26,160 nucleotides of DNA, from positions 1-26,160 of the forward strand of contig DILW01000050.1 of the NCBI GenBank assembly GCA_002425245.1, read 5' to 3'. A model generated the notes under the pieces. The model saw only the letters and a list, made by a program, of their open reading frames with translations. It ran no database searches and was not told the DNA's origin. Shown here in pieces: positions 7,683-14,687 of this stretch (position 1 is its first letter; the number at the start of each line of letters is the position of its first letter). The stretch comes from Betaproteobacteria bacterium UBA5582 (GTDB taxonomy: Bacteria > Pseudomonadota > Gammaproteobacteria > Burkholderiales > Rhodocyclaceae). The position numbers were made by a program, and so were the translations under genes.

Positions 7683-8525
7683 ATGGCCGAGTACGAAAAC
7701 CCGGAGATTCCGGAAGGCATCAACGTCAGCGCCACCCATCCGCTCAAGGATTTCGTGCTGCTGGTCGGCGGCATCAGCGCCCTGGTCCTGCTTGCCGTAC
7801 TCGCCCTGTCGCTGCTCGCCGGCCAATTGGCCCGGCATGTGCCCTTCGCGCAGGAACGCGCCCTGGCCGGCAGCCTCGGCCGCTGGCTACCGGAAGCCCC
7901 GGCACAACCACTGCACCGGCAACGCCAGCAATACCTGCAGCAACTGGCCGAACGTCTGGCGGTGGCGATGGAGTTGCCACCGGAAATGACGCTGACCGTC
8001 CACTACGCGCCGACCGACACGGTCAATGCGATGGCGACGCTGGGCGGCCATATCGTCGTCTTCCAGGGACTGATCGACACCCTGCCCAGCGAGAACGCGC
8101 TGGCCATGGTCCTCGCCCACGAAATCGCCCATATCCGCCACCGCCACCCCATTGTCGCCATGGGCCGCGGCTTTGCCGTGATCTTCGCCCTTTCCAGCCT
8201 GGCCGGCGTCGGCGACGGGGCCATGCAGCAGTGGCTGGGTGGCGTCGGCATGCTGCCCATCCTGTCGTTCAGCCGCAGCCAGGAAGAACAGGCCGACGCC
8301 GACGCACTGCAGGCCATGCTGCGCACCTATGGCCACGTCGGCGACGCGGCCGCCTTCTTCGAGCACATCGCCCGCCAGCAAGACACCAGCGAACCGCTGG
8401 CCATCTTCAGCACCCATCCCGGCCACGAGGAGCGCATCGAACGCATCCGGCAATTCGCCCGCCAGCACGATACTCAGCCTCCACCGACGGCGGTGCCGCT
8501 GCCAGCGTTCATGAAGATGGAGTAA
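7683..8525 (+). CDS. M48-family membrane metallopeptidase
   Basis: A 280-residue zinc endopeptidase of the M48 (HtpX/Oma1/BepA-like) superfamily. One hydrophobic segment (about residues 24-48) anchors it in the membrane. The active site is HEIAH (His146, Glu147, His150), and the third zinc ligand is Glu201 in SRSQEEQADADA. Another hydrophobic stretch at 160-177 lies next to the active-site helix. STHPGHEERI near the C-terminus is a common M48 feature. It begins three bases after the stop of the membrane YbjQ paralogue, so it is the last gene of a tight three-gene unit. The anchor followed by a catalytic domain suggests envelope protein quality control (inference). It is not HtpX itself, which has several N-terminal helices. 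Its 3' end overlaps a convergent small gene by 17 bases. Confidence 0.93.
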   Translation: MAEYENPEIPEGINVSATHPLKDFVLLVGGISALVLLAVLALSLLAGQLARHVPFAQERALAGSLGRWLPEAPAQPLHRQRQQYLQQLAERLAVAMELPPEMTLTVHYAPTDTVNAMATLGGHIVVFQGLIDTLPSENALAMVLAHEIAHIRHRHPIVAMGRGFAVIFALSSLAGVGDGAMQQWLGGVGMLPILSFSRSQEEQADADALQAMLRTYGHVGDAAAFFEHIARQQDTSEPLAIFSTHPGHEERIERIRQFARQHDTQPPPTAVPLPAFMKME

Positions 8526-8742
8526 GCACGCGCGGGGTCTCTGCCCGAGCGTGGAGCTTCAGGCGTTCAAGCAAGCTTGCGTAAAGGCGGCCGACGAGCG
8601 CGATCAGCCGGTCCTGCACCGCCTCGATCTCGGCACGCCGCATTGCCTCGGCACGCGCCACGGCCTGCTCGTAACGGCGGCCCCTCAGTTCGGCATCACG
8701 CGCTGCAACGGTCAGCGCTCCCGGGCGTTCGATCTGGCTCAT
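8509..8742 (-). CDS. Small charged protein of unknown function
   Basis: A 77-residue frame begins at an ATG with AAGGAG exactly seven bases upstream, one of the best ribosome-binding sites in the window; this decides the start over an ATG 15 bases earlier. The product is helical and rich in Arg, Ala and Glu (about residues 12-60), without membrane segments or Cys motifs. I do not recognise a family. It converges on the M48 protease gene and overlaps its end by 17 bases, and it is divergent from the LysR-type regulator, an arrangement typical of a regulator's target gene, though that role is only inference. It may be a real small protein or a chance open frame. Confidence 0.5.
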   Translation of the reverse strand: MSQIERPGALTVAARDAELRGRRYEQAVARAEAMRRAEIEAVQDRLIALVGRLYASLLERLKLHARAETPRVLTPSS

Positions 8743-8822
8743 GGCAATCTCCTTCATGAAGTAACGGTTCGCACTTTATTGGCACAACCGAATCCCGGAA
8801 ACCGCCAAAAACGCAGATCGCC

Positions 8823-8840
8823 ATTGCAATTTTTGCAAAA
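8823..8840. promoter_or_regulatory. Tandem palindromes (TTGCAA boxes) upstream of the LysR-type gene
   Basis: Two adjoining perfect palindromes, ATTGCAAT and TTTTGCAAAA, share the core TTGCAA repeated nine bases apart. They lie 29-46 bases before the regulator's ATG in a 126-base divergent intergenic region. Placement and symmetry suit an autoregulatory operator. No binding protein is proven. Confidence 0.45.
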
Positions 8841-8868
8841 CAAAAACATCCCGTTCATACTGCCTGGC

Positions 8869-9867
8869 ATGCAACTCAACCTGACCGACGCCGCCCTCTT
8901 CGTCCGCGTTGCCGAACTCGGCACGCTGTCGGCGGCTGCGCGCGAGCGCAACGAGCCGGTCAGCCAGGTATCGCGCGCCATCGCCCGCATGGAAGCCGCG
9001 CTCGGCGTCCGCCTCTTGCATCGCAGCACGCACGGCCTGTCGCTGACCGACGAAGGCGACACCTTTCTCGCCCACACCCGGCGCATGCTCGACATCGCCG
9101 CCGAAATGGACAGCGAGCTGAGCGGCAAGCTGGCCGGACCGAGCGGCCTGGTCCGCATCTGCATCAGCCCCATCCTCGCCCAGATGGTCATCGTCCCCAG
9201 CCTGCCCGACCTGTATGCGCGCCACCCGGGGCTGCAGATCGACATCCTGGCCGACGACCGCGTTTCCGACCTCGCCCGCGACGGCATCGACATCGCCATC
9301 CGCGCCGGCGTCGACAACGCCGACAGCCTGGTGGTGCGCAAGCTCGGCGAACACGGGCGCAGCCTTTACGCCGCACCGGGCTACCTGGAAAAGTTCGGCA
9401 CGCCGACGACTCCCGGCGAGCTGGCCGGACACCGGCTGATCGCCAACAGCGCCAGCCAGTCACTGAACCGCTGGCCGTTCCGCAAATCCGCACTCGACAT
9501 CGGCGACTGGAACAGCAGCGCAGCAGTCTGGCAATCGCCGTCCAGGGACAAGCGGCTGGCCGGCAGCACGCGCACCGACACCTTGCTGGTCAAGGGCCAC
9601 ACCCGCGCCGACAGCACCTCCATCGTCCTCGCCCTGGCGCTCGAAGGCATCGGCATCGCCCGCCTCAACGAACTGCTGGTCTCGCCGTTGGTCCGGCGCG
9701 GGCAACTGCGCCAGGTGCTGGCCGACTACACCGACCGCGAACGCATTCCCGTGTACGCAGTGATGCTGCAGGAACGCCACCGCCTGCCCAAGGTTCGCGC
9801 CTGTCTGGATTACTGGCAGGAATGTTTTGCCGCGATGCGCACGCACCGCGACGACGAGGCGGTTTAA
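8869..9867 (+). CDS. LysR-type transcriptional regulator
   Basis: A 332-residue DNA-binding regulator. Residues 1-60 form the winged helix-turn-helix: LTDAALFVRVAELGTLSAAA, then the recognition helix with VSQVSRAIARMEAALG and the family-typical LLHRSTHGLSLTDEG. From about 90 to 300 is the two-lobed inducer-binding domain, with GLVRICISP at its start and RDGIDIAIRAG in lobe one. It resembles the CrgA-like subgroup of LysR proteins; the inducer is unknown. The ATG gives the normal LysR length. The divergently placed small gene is the obvious candidate target, while the downstream nudC is convergent (4-base overlap at the stops) and so is not part of its transcription unit. Confidence 0.93.
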   Translation: MQLNLTDAALFVRVAELGTLSAAARERNEPVSQVSRAIARMEAALGVRLLHRSTHGLSLTDEGDTFLAHTRRMLDIAAEMDSELSGKLAGPSGLVRICISPILAQMVIVPSLPDLYARHPGLQIDILADDRVSDLARDGIDIAIRAGVDNADSLVVRKLGEHGRSLYAAPGYLEKFGTPTTPGELAGHRLIANSASQSLNRWPFRKSALDIGDWNSSAAVWQSPSRDKRLAGSTRTDTLLVKGHTRADSTSIVLALALEGIGIARLNELLVSPLVRRGQLRQVLADYTDRERIPVYAVMLQERHRLPKVRACLDYWQECFAAMRTHRDDEAV

Positions 9868-10625
9868 GCCGCCAGCGCCGCGTCGATCAGGCGCCACGCA
9901 ATACTCACCGGATCGGGCAGCAGCGGCAGTTCAGTCGGCAAGTACCAGCCGGCATCCTCGATTTCGCCGGGTTGCGGCGTGATCGCCCCGCCCGCGTAAT
10001 CGGCGAAGAAGGCGATCATCAGCGAATTGGGAAACGGCCAGGGTTGGCTGGAGAAATAGCGCAGCTTGGTGATCTCGACGCCAACCTCCTCGCGCACTTC
10101 GCGCACGGCGCATTGTTCCAGGGTCTCGCCCGCTTCGACGAAACCGGCCAGGGCACTGTACACGCCCGGCTTGAAATGCGGACTGCGCGCCAGCAGCAGT
10201 TTCTCGCCATCGCGCACCAGCACCATCACGGCCGGCGACAGGCGCGGATAGGCCAGCAGGCCGCAAGCCGGACAGCGCATCGCCGGTTCGTCGGCCATGA
10301 TCTCGGTCGGCGTGCCGCAACGGCCGCAATAGCGATGATTGGCCCGCCAGTCGAGGAGTTGCGTCGCCCGCCCGGCGAGCGCGAAAACCTCGGGGCCGGC
10401 CAGCGTGAAGATGGCGCGCAAGGGCGTCGGCTCGGCGCCGGCGATCTGCGGAAACTCGTCCACGTCGACTGCATGACAGGGCAGCCCCAGGTACTCACCA
10501 ACGTAGATGGCGCTTTCCGGGCAGCCGAAAGCACCGGCCGGAGCGCAGGGAAAAACGGTATCGCCTGCGGTGCAGACCAGCAGGCGATGCTCGAAGCGCA
10601 AAATCCAGTAGGCGTCAGTCTTCAT
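9864..10625 (-). CDS. nudC: NADH pyrophosphatase / RNA deNADding enzyme NudC
   Basis: A 253-residue Nudix hydrolase that splits NADH to NMNH and AMP and, in characterised homologues, removes NAD caps from RNA. A zinc ribbon is formed by Cys100, Cys103, Cys118 and Cys121 (CGRCG and CPACG). The Nudix box runs from Gly161 to about Val183 (GFVEAGE, then REVREEVG), with all catalytic glutamates in place. SQPWPFPNS at 193-201 is the motif that marks the NADH-specific branch. The N-terminal domain (1-95) is shorter and more variable, as in the family. It is cytoplasmic. It ends tail-to-tail with the LysR gene, sharing four bases, and lies 59 bases beyond the stop of the membrane-protein gene on the same strand. 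Confidence 0.95.
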   Translation of the reverse strand: MKTDAYWILRFEHRLLVCTAGDTVFPCAPAGAFGCPESAIYVGEYLGLPCHAVDVDEFPQIAGAEPTPLRAIFTLAGPEVFALAGRATQLLDWRANHRYCGRCGTPTEIMADEPAMRCPACGLLAYPRLSPAVMVLVRDGEKLLLARSPHFKPGVYSALAGFVEAGETLEQCAVREVREEVGVEITKLRYFSSQPWPFPNSLMIAFFADYAGGAITPQPGEIEDAGWYLPTELPLLPDPVSIAWRLIDAALAA

Positions 10626-10684
10626 CGGGCGTTAAAAAAAGAAAACGGTTTGACCACGAAAACACCGGCAGCGGAGACCTTGGC

Positions 10685-11770
10685 TCACTGCCCGTCACCG
10701 GCCGGTGGCCGCCTGATCTCCACCCGCAGCGCCGGCGCCTGGACATCCGGCCGGAACATCAGCGCAACGGCTTGCGGCGGTCCCTCGCGCTCCCAGGCTA
10801 CACGCCTGTATCCGGGCATGATGCAATCATCGTCGAAGCTTTCCCCCGGTTGCAAGGCCCCCGCGGATGCGTAAACAAGTTGCTCCTGGCCGACAAAATA
10901 GCCGATCGCCGTGCGCTCCCGGGGGATGGGCACCGGCGGGTCGATCCCGTCGGGACGGAAGGCGATGCGGAATTCCCGCGTCGCGGCGACATCTGCCGAA
11001 GCGTTCGCCGGAACGAAATCGGCGTGAACCAGGCGATCGTTCTGGCGCCAGTAAAAGCGCAGTTCCGGCAGGGCTTCGCCCGCCGACCAGAAGAAATGCA
11101 GGTCCTGGGCATTGCGGCAGTACAGGGTGCGTGTCGTGCTGCGGGTGTCAAGCCAGGCATCGCCGTACCGGCGGTCGATCCGCTCCAGCACGAACCCCGC
11201 GGGCGCCGTCAGCGACTGGGCAAAGACCGGCCCCACCGCCGACAGCTCGAAGCGCTGGACCGGCCCGATCGAATACGGCATGGCAGCTGCCGATGCCCCC
11301 TTGACGGCGTTTGCCGTCAGGCTGTGCCGGGCCTGAAAAACCGCGCTCTGCCCCAGGGTCATCGCCATCGCCGGCGACAGCAGGATGAACAAGCCGCTGG
11401 CGCCCAGGTACAAGCTCTCGCCCGTGCTCAAAGCCGGCCTGAGCCGATGGCCGGCAAACACGTGTCCGGCAAACCAGACAAGCGGTGCCACAACGAGCAG
11501 GGCTGCGTAGAAGACCGCCAGCGCCTCCATGCCGGAAACCATCCGGGCCGGGATGAGAACCACGCCGACAGTCAGCGGCAGCAGCAGGAACAGCGCCAGC
11601 AGGCGCAGCGACAGCCAGCTGCCGGCCTTGCCCTGGCGACCGAAATGGCGGCGCTCCCGCCACAGGATCGCGCCGATCACCAGCAGCAACACGCCCCCGA
11701 CCAGACCCCAGGCCCACGCTTCGAAGCCGGACAAGTTGCTGACCAACATCAGGAATTTATCGGTTTCCAT
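10685..11770 (-). CDS. Unrecognised membrane protein with a large periplasmic domain
   Basis: I do not recognise this 361-residue protein. Four hydrophobic helices are predicted by eye at about 17-37, 53-74, 82-105 and 118-139. The loop between the first two (WRERRHFGRQGK) is strongly basic and so cytoplasmic, which puts both the N-terminus and the 220-residue C-terminal domain in the periplasm. That domain has two single cysteines, one in TLYCRNAQDLHFFW and one in DDDCIMPGYRR, that could pair, and it looks beta-rich. The ATG has no convincing ribosome-binding site. It follows uraA on the same strand after 54 bases and precedes nudC, so it may be cotranscribed, but neither neighbour explains it. 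Composition and codon use match the surroundings. Confidence 0.75.
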   Translation of the reverse strand: METDKFLMLVSNLSGFEAWAWGLVGGVLLLVIGAILWRERRHFGRQGKAGSWLSLRLLALFLLLPLTVGVVLIPARMVSGMEALAVFYAALLVVAPLVWFAGHVFAGHRLRPALSTGESLYLGASGLFILLSPAMAMTLGQSAVFQARHSLTANAVKGASAAAMPYSIGPVQRFELSAVGPVFAQSLTAPAGFVLERIDRRYGDAWLDTRSTTRTLYCRNAQDLHFFWSAGEALPELRFYWRQNDRLVHADFVPANASADVAATREFRIAFRPDGIDPPVPIPRERTAIGYFVGQEQLVYASAGALQPGESFDDDCIMPGYRRVAWEREGPPQAVALMFRPDVQAPALRVEIRRPPAGDGQ

Positions 11771-11824
11771 GCCGGATCTTCAATCACATTTCAGTTCGTG
11801 CGTGCCAATCCCGCATCCGGAAAA

Positions 11825-13066
11825 TCAATGCGCCCCGTCTGGCTCCGCCGGCTCGGCCGGCAACAACAGGTTGAGCAACACGGCGAGCACGCCGCACAGG
11901 CTGATGCCCTGCAGCGAGAAGCTGCCGATGGTCACGCCCAGGCCACCGATGCCGGTGACCAGCGTCACCGAGACGATGCACAGGTTGCGCGCGCTGGACA
12001 GGTTCACCTTGGCGTCGAGCAGCGTCTTCAGGCCGATGCCGGCAATCGAGCCGAACAGCAGCACCATGATCCCGCCCATGACCGGCATCGGGATGGTCTG
12101 CAGCAGCGCGCCGAACTTGCCGACGAAAGCCATCAGGATGGCGAAGCCGGCCGCCCAGGTCATCACCACCGGGTTGTAGTTCTTGGTCAGCATCACGGCG
12201 CCGGTCACCTCGCCGTAGGTGGTCACCGGCGGGCCGCCGAACAGGCCGACCACGTTGACCGCCAGGCCGTCGCCCAACAGCGTACGGTGCAGGCCGGGAC
12301 TTTCGGTGAAATCCTTGCCGGCAACCGAGCCGATGGCGAGGATGCCGCCGACGTGCTCGACGATGGGCGCAATCGCCACCGGAATCATGAACAGGATCGC
12401 CGCCAGGTTGAATTCCGGCGTGCCGAACTCGGGCACGGCAATCCACGCCGCCGCCGTGACCTTGCTGAAGTCGACGATACCGACCAACAGCGAGACGGTG
12501 TAGCCGACGGCGACGCCGACCAGGATCGGCACCAGCTTGAGCAGGCCGCGCGCGCGGATGGCAGTGAGCATGGTCGCCAGCAGCGAGATCGCCGCCACGG
12601 CAATCGCCGTTTCGTAGGGAACGACCTGGGCATCACCGGCCTTGCCGGTGGCCATGCTGACCGCAACCTGCGCCAGACCGAGGCCGATGACCATGACCAC
12701 CGGGCCGATCACCACCGGCGGCAGCAGCTTGTGGATCAGACCGACGCCGCGCCATTTGACCAGTGCCGCGGCGACGTAATAGAAGAAGCTGGCGGCGGCA
12801 AGCGCGCCGAGCGTGGCATTCATGCCCCAGGTCTGCACCGAGTAGATCACCGGGGCGATGAAGGCGAAGCTGGAGCCGAGGTAGATCGGCACCTGGCGCT
12901 TGGTGCATAGCTGGAAGATCAGTGTGCCGACACCGGCGCCGAGGAGCGCCAGACTCGGGTTGAGGCCGGTGAGCAGCGGCACGAGGACGGTCGCGCCGAA
13001 GGCGACGAAGAGGATTTGCGCGCCGGACAGCGCGGTGCGCCAGACGGGGTCGTGGGTGTGACTCAT
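11825..13066 (-). CDS. uraA: Uracil permease (nucleobase:cation symporter-2 family)
   Basis: A 413-residue inner-membrane proton symporter for uracil. The many hydrophobic segments fit the 14-helix UraA fold. Glu237 in IVEHVGG and Glu286 in GGPPVTTYGEVTGA correspond to the substrate-contacting glutamates of E. coli UraA (Glu241 and Glu290 there). The first helix region has GAQILFVAFGATVLVP, and YLGSSFAFIAPV follows near 62-73, both characteristic of the NCS2 family. The start codon overlaps the upp stop (ATGA), with AAGGAA just upstream, so the genes are translationally coupled. Import and phosphoribosylation of uracil thus form one unit. The family also includes xanthine permeases, but the upp partner favours uracil. 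Confidence 0.95.
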   Translation of the reverse strand: MSHTHDPVWRTALSGAQILFVAFGATVLVPLLTGLNPSLALLGAGVGTLIFQLCTKRQVPIYLGSSFAFIAPVIYSVQTWGMNATLGALAAASFFYYVAAALVKWRGVGLIHKLLPPVVIGPVVMVIGLGLAQVAVSMATGKAGDAQVVPYETAIAVAAISLLATMLTAIRARGLLKLVPILVGVAVGYTVSLLVGIVDFSKVTAAAWIAVPEFGTPEFNLAAILFMIPVAIAPIVEHVGGILAIGSVAGKDFTESPGLHRTLLGDGLAVNVVGLFGGPPVTTYGEVTGAVMLTKNYNPVVMTWAAGFAILMAFVGKFGALLQTIPMPVMGGIMVLLFGSIAGIGLKTLLDAKVNLSSARNLCIVSVTLVTGIGGLGVTIGSFSLQGISLCGVLAVLLNLLLPAEPAEPDGAH

Positions 13067-13695
13067 GATTCCTTGGTTCCGAAAATCTTGTCGCCGGCAT
13101 CGCCCAGGCCCGGGATGATGTAGCCGTGCTCGTTGAGATGGCTGTCAATGGCGGCGGTGTAAATCTGCACCTCGGGATGCGCTTTCTCCATCGCTGCGAT
13201 GCCTTCCGGCGCGGCGACCAGAACCAGCGCCTTGATCTGCTTGCAGCCCTTGCGCTTCAACATGTCGATGGTAGCGATCAGCGAGCCGCCGGTCGCCAGC
13301 ATCGGGTCGATGATCATCGCCAGGCGCTCGTCGAGCTGGCCGACGAAGCGCTCGAAATACGGCTCCGGCATCAGCGTCTCGTGATTGCGGGCAATGCCGA
13401 CGACGCTGACCTTGGCGTTCGGGATCAGGTCGAGGATGCCGTCGAGCATGCCGATCCCGGCACGCAGGATGGGCACCACGGTGACCTTCTTGCCCTTGAT
13501 CTGCTCGATTTCGACCTCGCCGCACCAGCCATCGATCCGGCGCGGCTCAAGCTCGAAATCGCGGCAGGCTTCGTAACTCAGCAGGCGCGCCAGCTCGGCG
13601 GTCAGCTCGCGGAATTTCTTGGTACTGATGTCACCTTCCCGCATCAGTCCGATTTTGTGTTTGACCAGGGGATGGCGGACTTCGATCACCGGCAT
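13063..13695 (-). CDS. upp: Uracil phosphoribosyltransferase
   Basis: A 210-residue cytoplasmic enzyme that makes UMP from uracil and PRPP. Visible are the HPLVKHKIGLMR N-terminus, PILRAGIGMLDG (75-86), the PRPP-binding loop IIDPMLATGGS (128-138) and the uracil-recognising C-terminus with GYIIPGLGDAGDKIFGT. The length matches E. coli Upp (208). GAGGT lies six bases before the ATG. It is the first gene of the upp-uraA operon and traps imported uracil as UMP. Upstream, 121 bases separate it from the small lipoprotein gene on the same strand, and this gap should contain the operon promoter. Confidence 0.97.
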   Translation of the reverse strand: MPVIEVRHPLVKHKIGLMREGDISTKKFRELTAELARLLSYEACRDFELEPRRIDGWCGEVEIEQIKGKKVTVVPILRAGIGMLDGILDLIPNAKVSVVGIARNHETLMPEPYFERFVGQLDERLAMIIDPMLATGGSLIATIDMLKRKGCKQIKALVLVAAPEGIAAMEKAHPEVQIYTAAIDSHLNEHGYIIPGLGDAGDKIFGTKES

Positions 13696-13771
13696 GGGCT
13701 ACCTCGCGTGCTGTTTTCTGAAAGGACGAAGGTTAATCCATTCAGGCCCACCCCGCAGTTGACTGGGCGCA

Positions 13772-13791
13772 ATTCCCGGCAATATTCCCGG
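13772..13791. repeat. Direct repeat ATTCCCGG, twice, upstream of upp
   Basis: Two identical 8-base copies begin 12 bases apart in the 121-base gap before the upp-uraA operon, about one helical turn from each other. They could be half-sites for a regulator, but no factor is known to me and chance cannot be excluded. Confidence 0.25.
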
Positions 13792-13816
13792 AAACTGATC
13801 GAAAGCCGGGCAACGC

Positions 13817-14041
13817 TTAGCCCGCCACCTTCCTCCAGCCCTTCCCCTCCATGCACGCATGCATGCGCCTGACCGAAGCCGTCGTCGGCATGGCACCGCT
13901 CGAATCGCTGTAGGTCGCAGTCTTGCAATCGCGAACATCGGCATCGTAATCGCCACCCGCCTTTTCCCAATGCCAGGAGGGGGCGAGCAAGGAACAAGCG
14001 GAGGAGAACGCTGCGGCGATAAGGAATAGCCTGTAGCGCAT
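13817..14041 (-). CDS. Small putative lipoprotein
   Basis: A 74-residue precursor with a classical short signal: basic MRYR, a hydrophobic core FLIAAAFSSA, then Cys16. The lipobox SSAC is imperfect at position -3, so lipid attachment is likely but not certain. The mature part has Cys39 and Cys63; the latter sits in HACMEGKGW, an ending seen in many small proteobacterial envelope proteins, and the two cysteines may form a disulfide. It starts seven bases after the GAF gene's stop and has no visible Shine-Dalgarno, so it may depend on translation from upstream. The function is unknown. Confidence 0.6.
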   Translation of the reverse strand: MRYRLFLIAAAFSSACSLLAPSWHWEKAGGDYDADVRDCKTATYSDSSGAMPTTASVRRMHACMEGKGWRKVAG

Positions 14042-14048
14042 GTTTGAA

Positions 14049-14489
14049 CTAAGCCGATTTCGCCAGTTCGTTGCTCAGACGAAGCGCTTGAGCTTCGATG
14101 AACAGGATGTCGTCTTCAGAAAAAGGGATCTCGCGCTTCTCAAGGCTGGTGAAATTCAACGTTCCCCAAACATCTCCTGACACGATAATCGGGGCACTTA
14201 TGTAGAACTCACATGGGATACCACTGTAGAGGGGATGCAAGGACATACCCGGAACACCATCAACTTCGGTGATCGCGACAGTTCGCTTTTTTTGGAACAC
14301 CTCCCGGCAATAGACCCCCTCAAGTGCGAAGCTATCTCCCGCCTCCGGTATCCCGGTTTCAGAGGAAACAGCGATCACGTCATAATCGCCGCAGTGAATA
14401 TGGCTCACTATTCCCATCATGGCCCCGAATCGCTGTCGACCGGCACGAAGTATTCCATCGCACAGGTCACCAAATTTCCTGTTCATCAT
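14049..14489 (-). CDS. Stand-alone GAF-domain protein, AT-richer than its surroundings
   Basis: The 146 residues are almost entirely one GAF sensor domain. EGVYCREVFQKKRTVAI, then APIIVSGDVWGTLNF and PFSEDDILFIEAQALRLSNEL, follow the pattern of GAF modules normally found at the N-terminus or middle of histidine kinases and GGDEF proteins. No output domain is present. In frame, the reading stays open for only eight codons before the first ATG and no earlier start exists, so the protein is either a complete single-domain sensor or a relic of a larger one. GC content looks about 50% against roughly 65% in its neighbours, with codons such as ATA, AGG and CTT that are rare elsewhere here, which points to recent acquisition. 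The ligand is unknown. Confidence 0.75.
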   Translation of the reverse strand: MMNRKFGDLCDGILRAGRQRFGAMMGIVSHIHCGDYDVIAVSSETGIPEAGDSFALEGVYCREVFQKKRTVAITEVDGVPGMSLHPLYSGIPCEFYISAPIIVSGDVWGTLNFTSLEKREIPFSEDDILFIEAQALRLSNELAKSA

Positions 14490-14608
14490 CTCGTCACGCT
14501 GATCGCTGTCTGCTCACGAATGGGCAACCGATATGGATGCCATGTCCGGCTCTGGGCCGGGGGAGCATCTTAGCCGCACCAACAACGCGTGGATAGATGG
14601 CCGCTCCT

Positions 14609-14641
14609 GGCCAACTGCTGCGCTCACAACCGCAGTTGGCC
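14609..14641. repeat. Perfect 10-base inverted repeat upstream of the RpfE-type gene
   Basis: GGCCAACTGC and its exact complement GCAGTTGGCC are separated by 13 bases, 46 bases before the GTG start of the RpfE-type gene, in the 198-base divergent gap with the GAF gene. No T-run follows on either strand, so it is not an ordinary intrinsic terminator. It may be an operator or a leader hairpin. The rest of this gap shows no clear promoter. Confidence 0.45.
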
Positions 14642-14687
14642 CCGGGGCAATGATAAACTCGCTCCCTCCCCCGATGAGTGCTGCACC

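Noticed and set aside
10772..12910. 712-codon plus-strand open frame
   Set aside because: It is antisense to the membrane-protein gene and uraA, very rich in Gln, His, Asp and Arg with no domain; a shadow frame.
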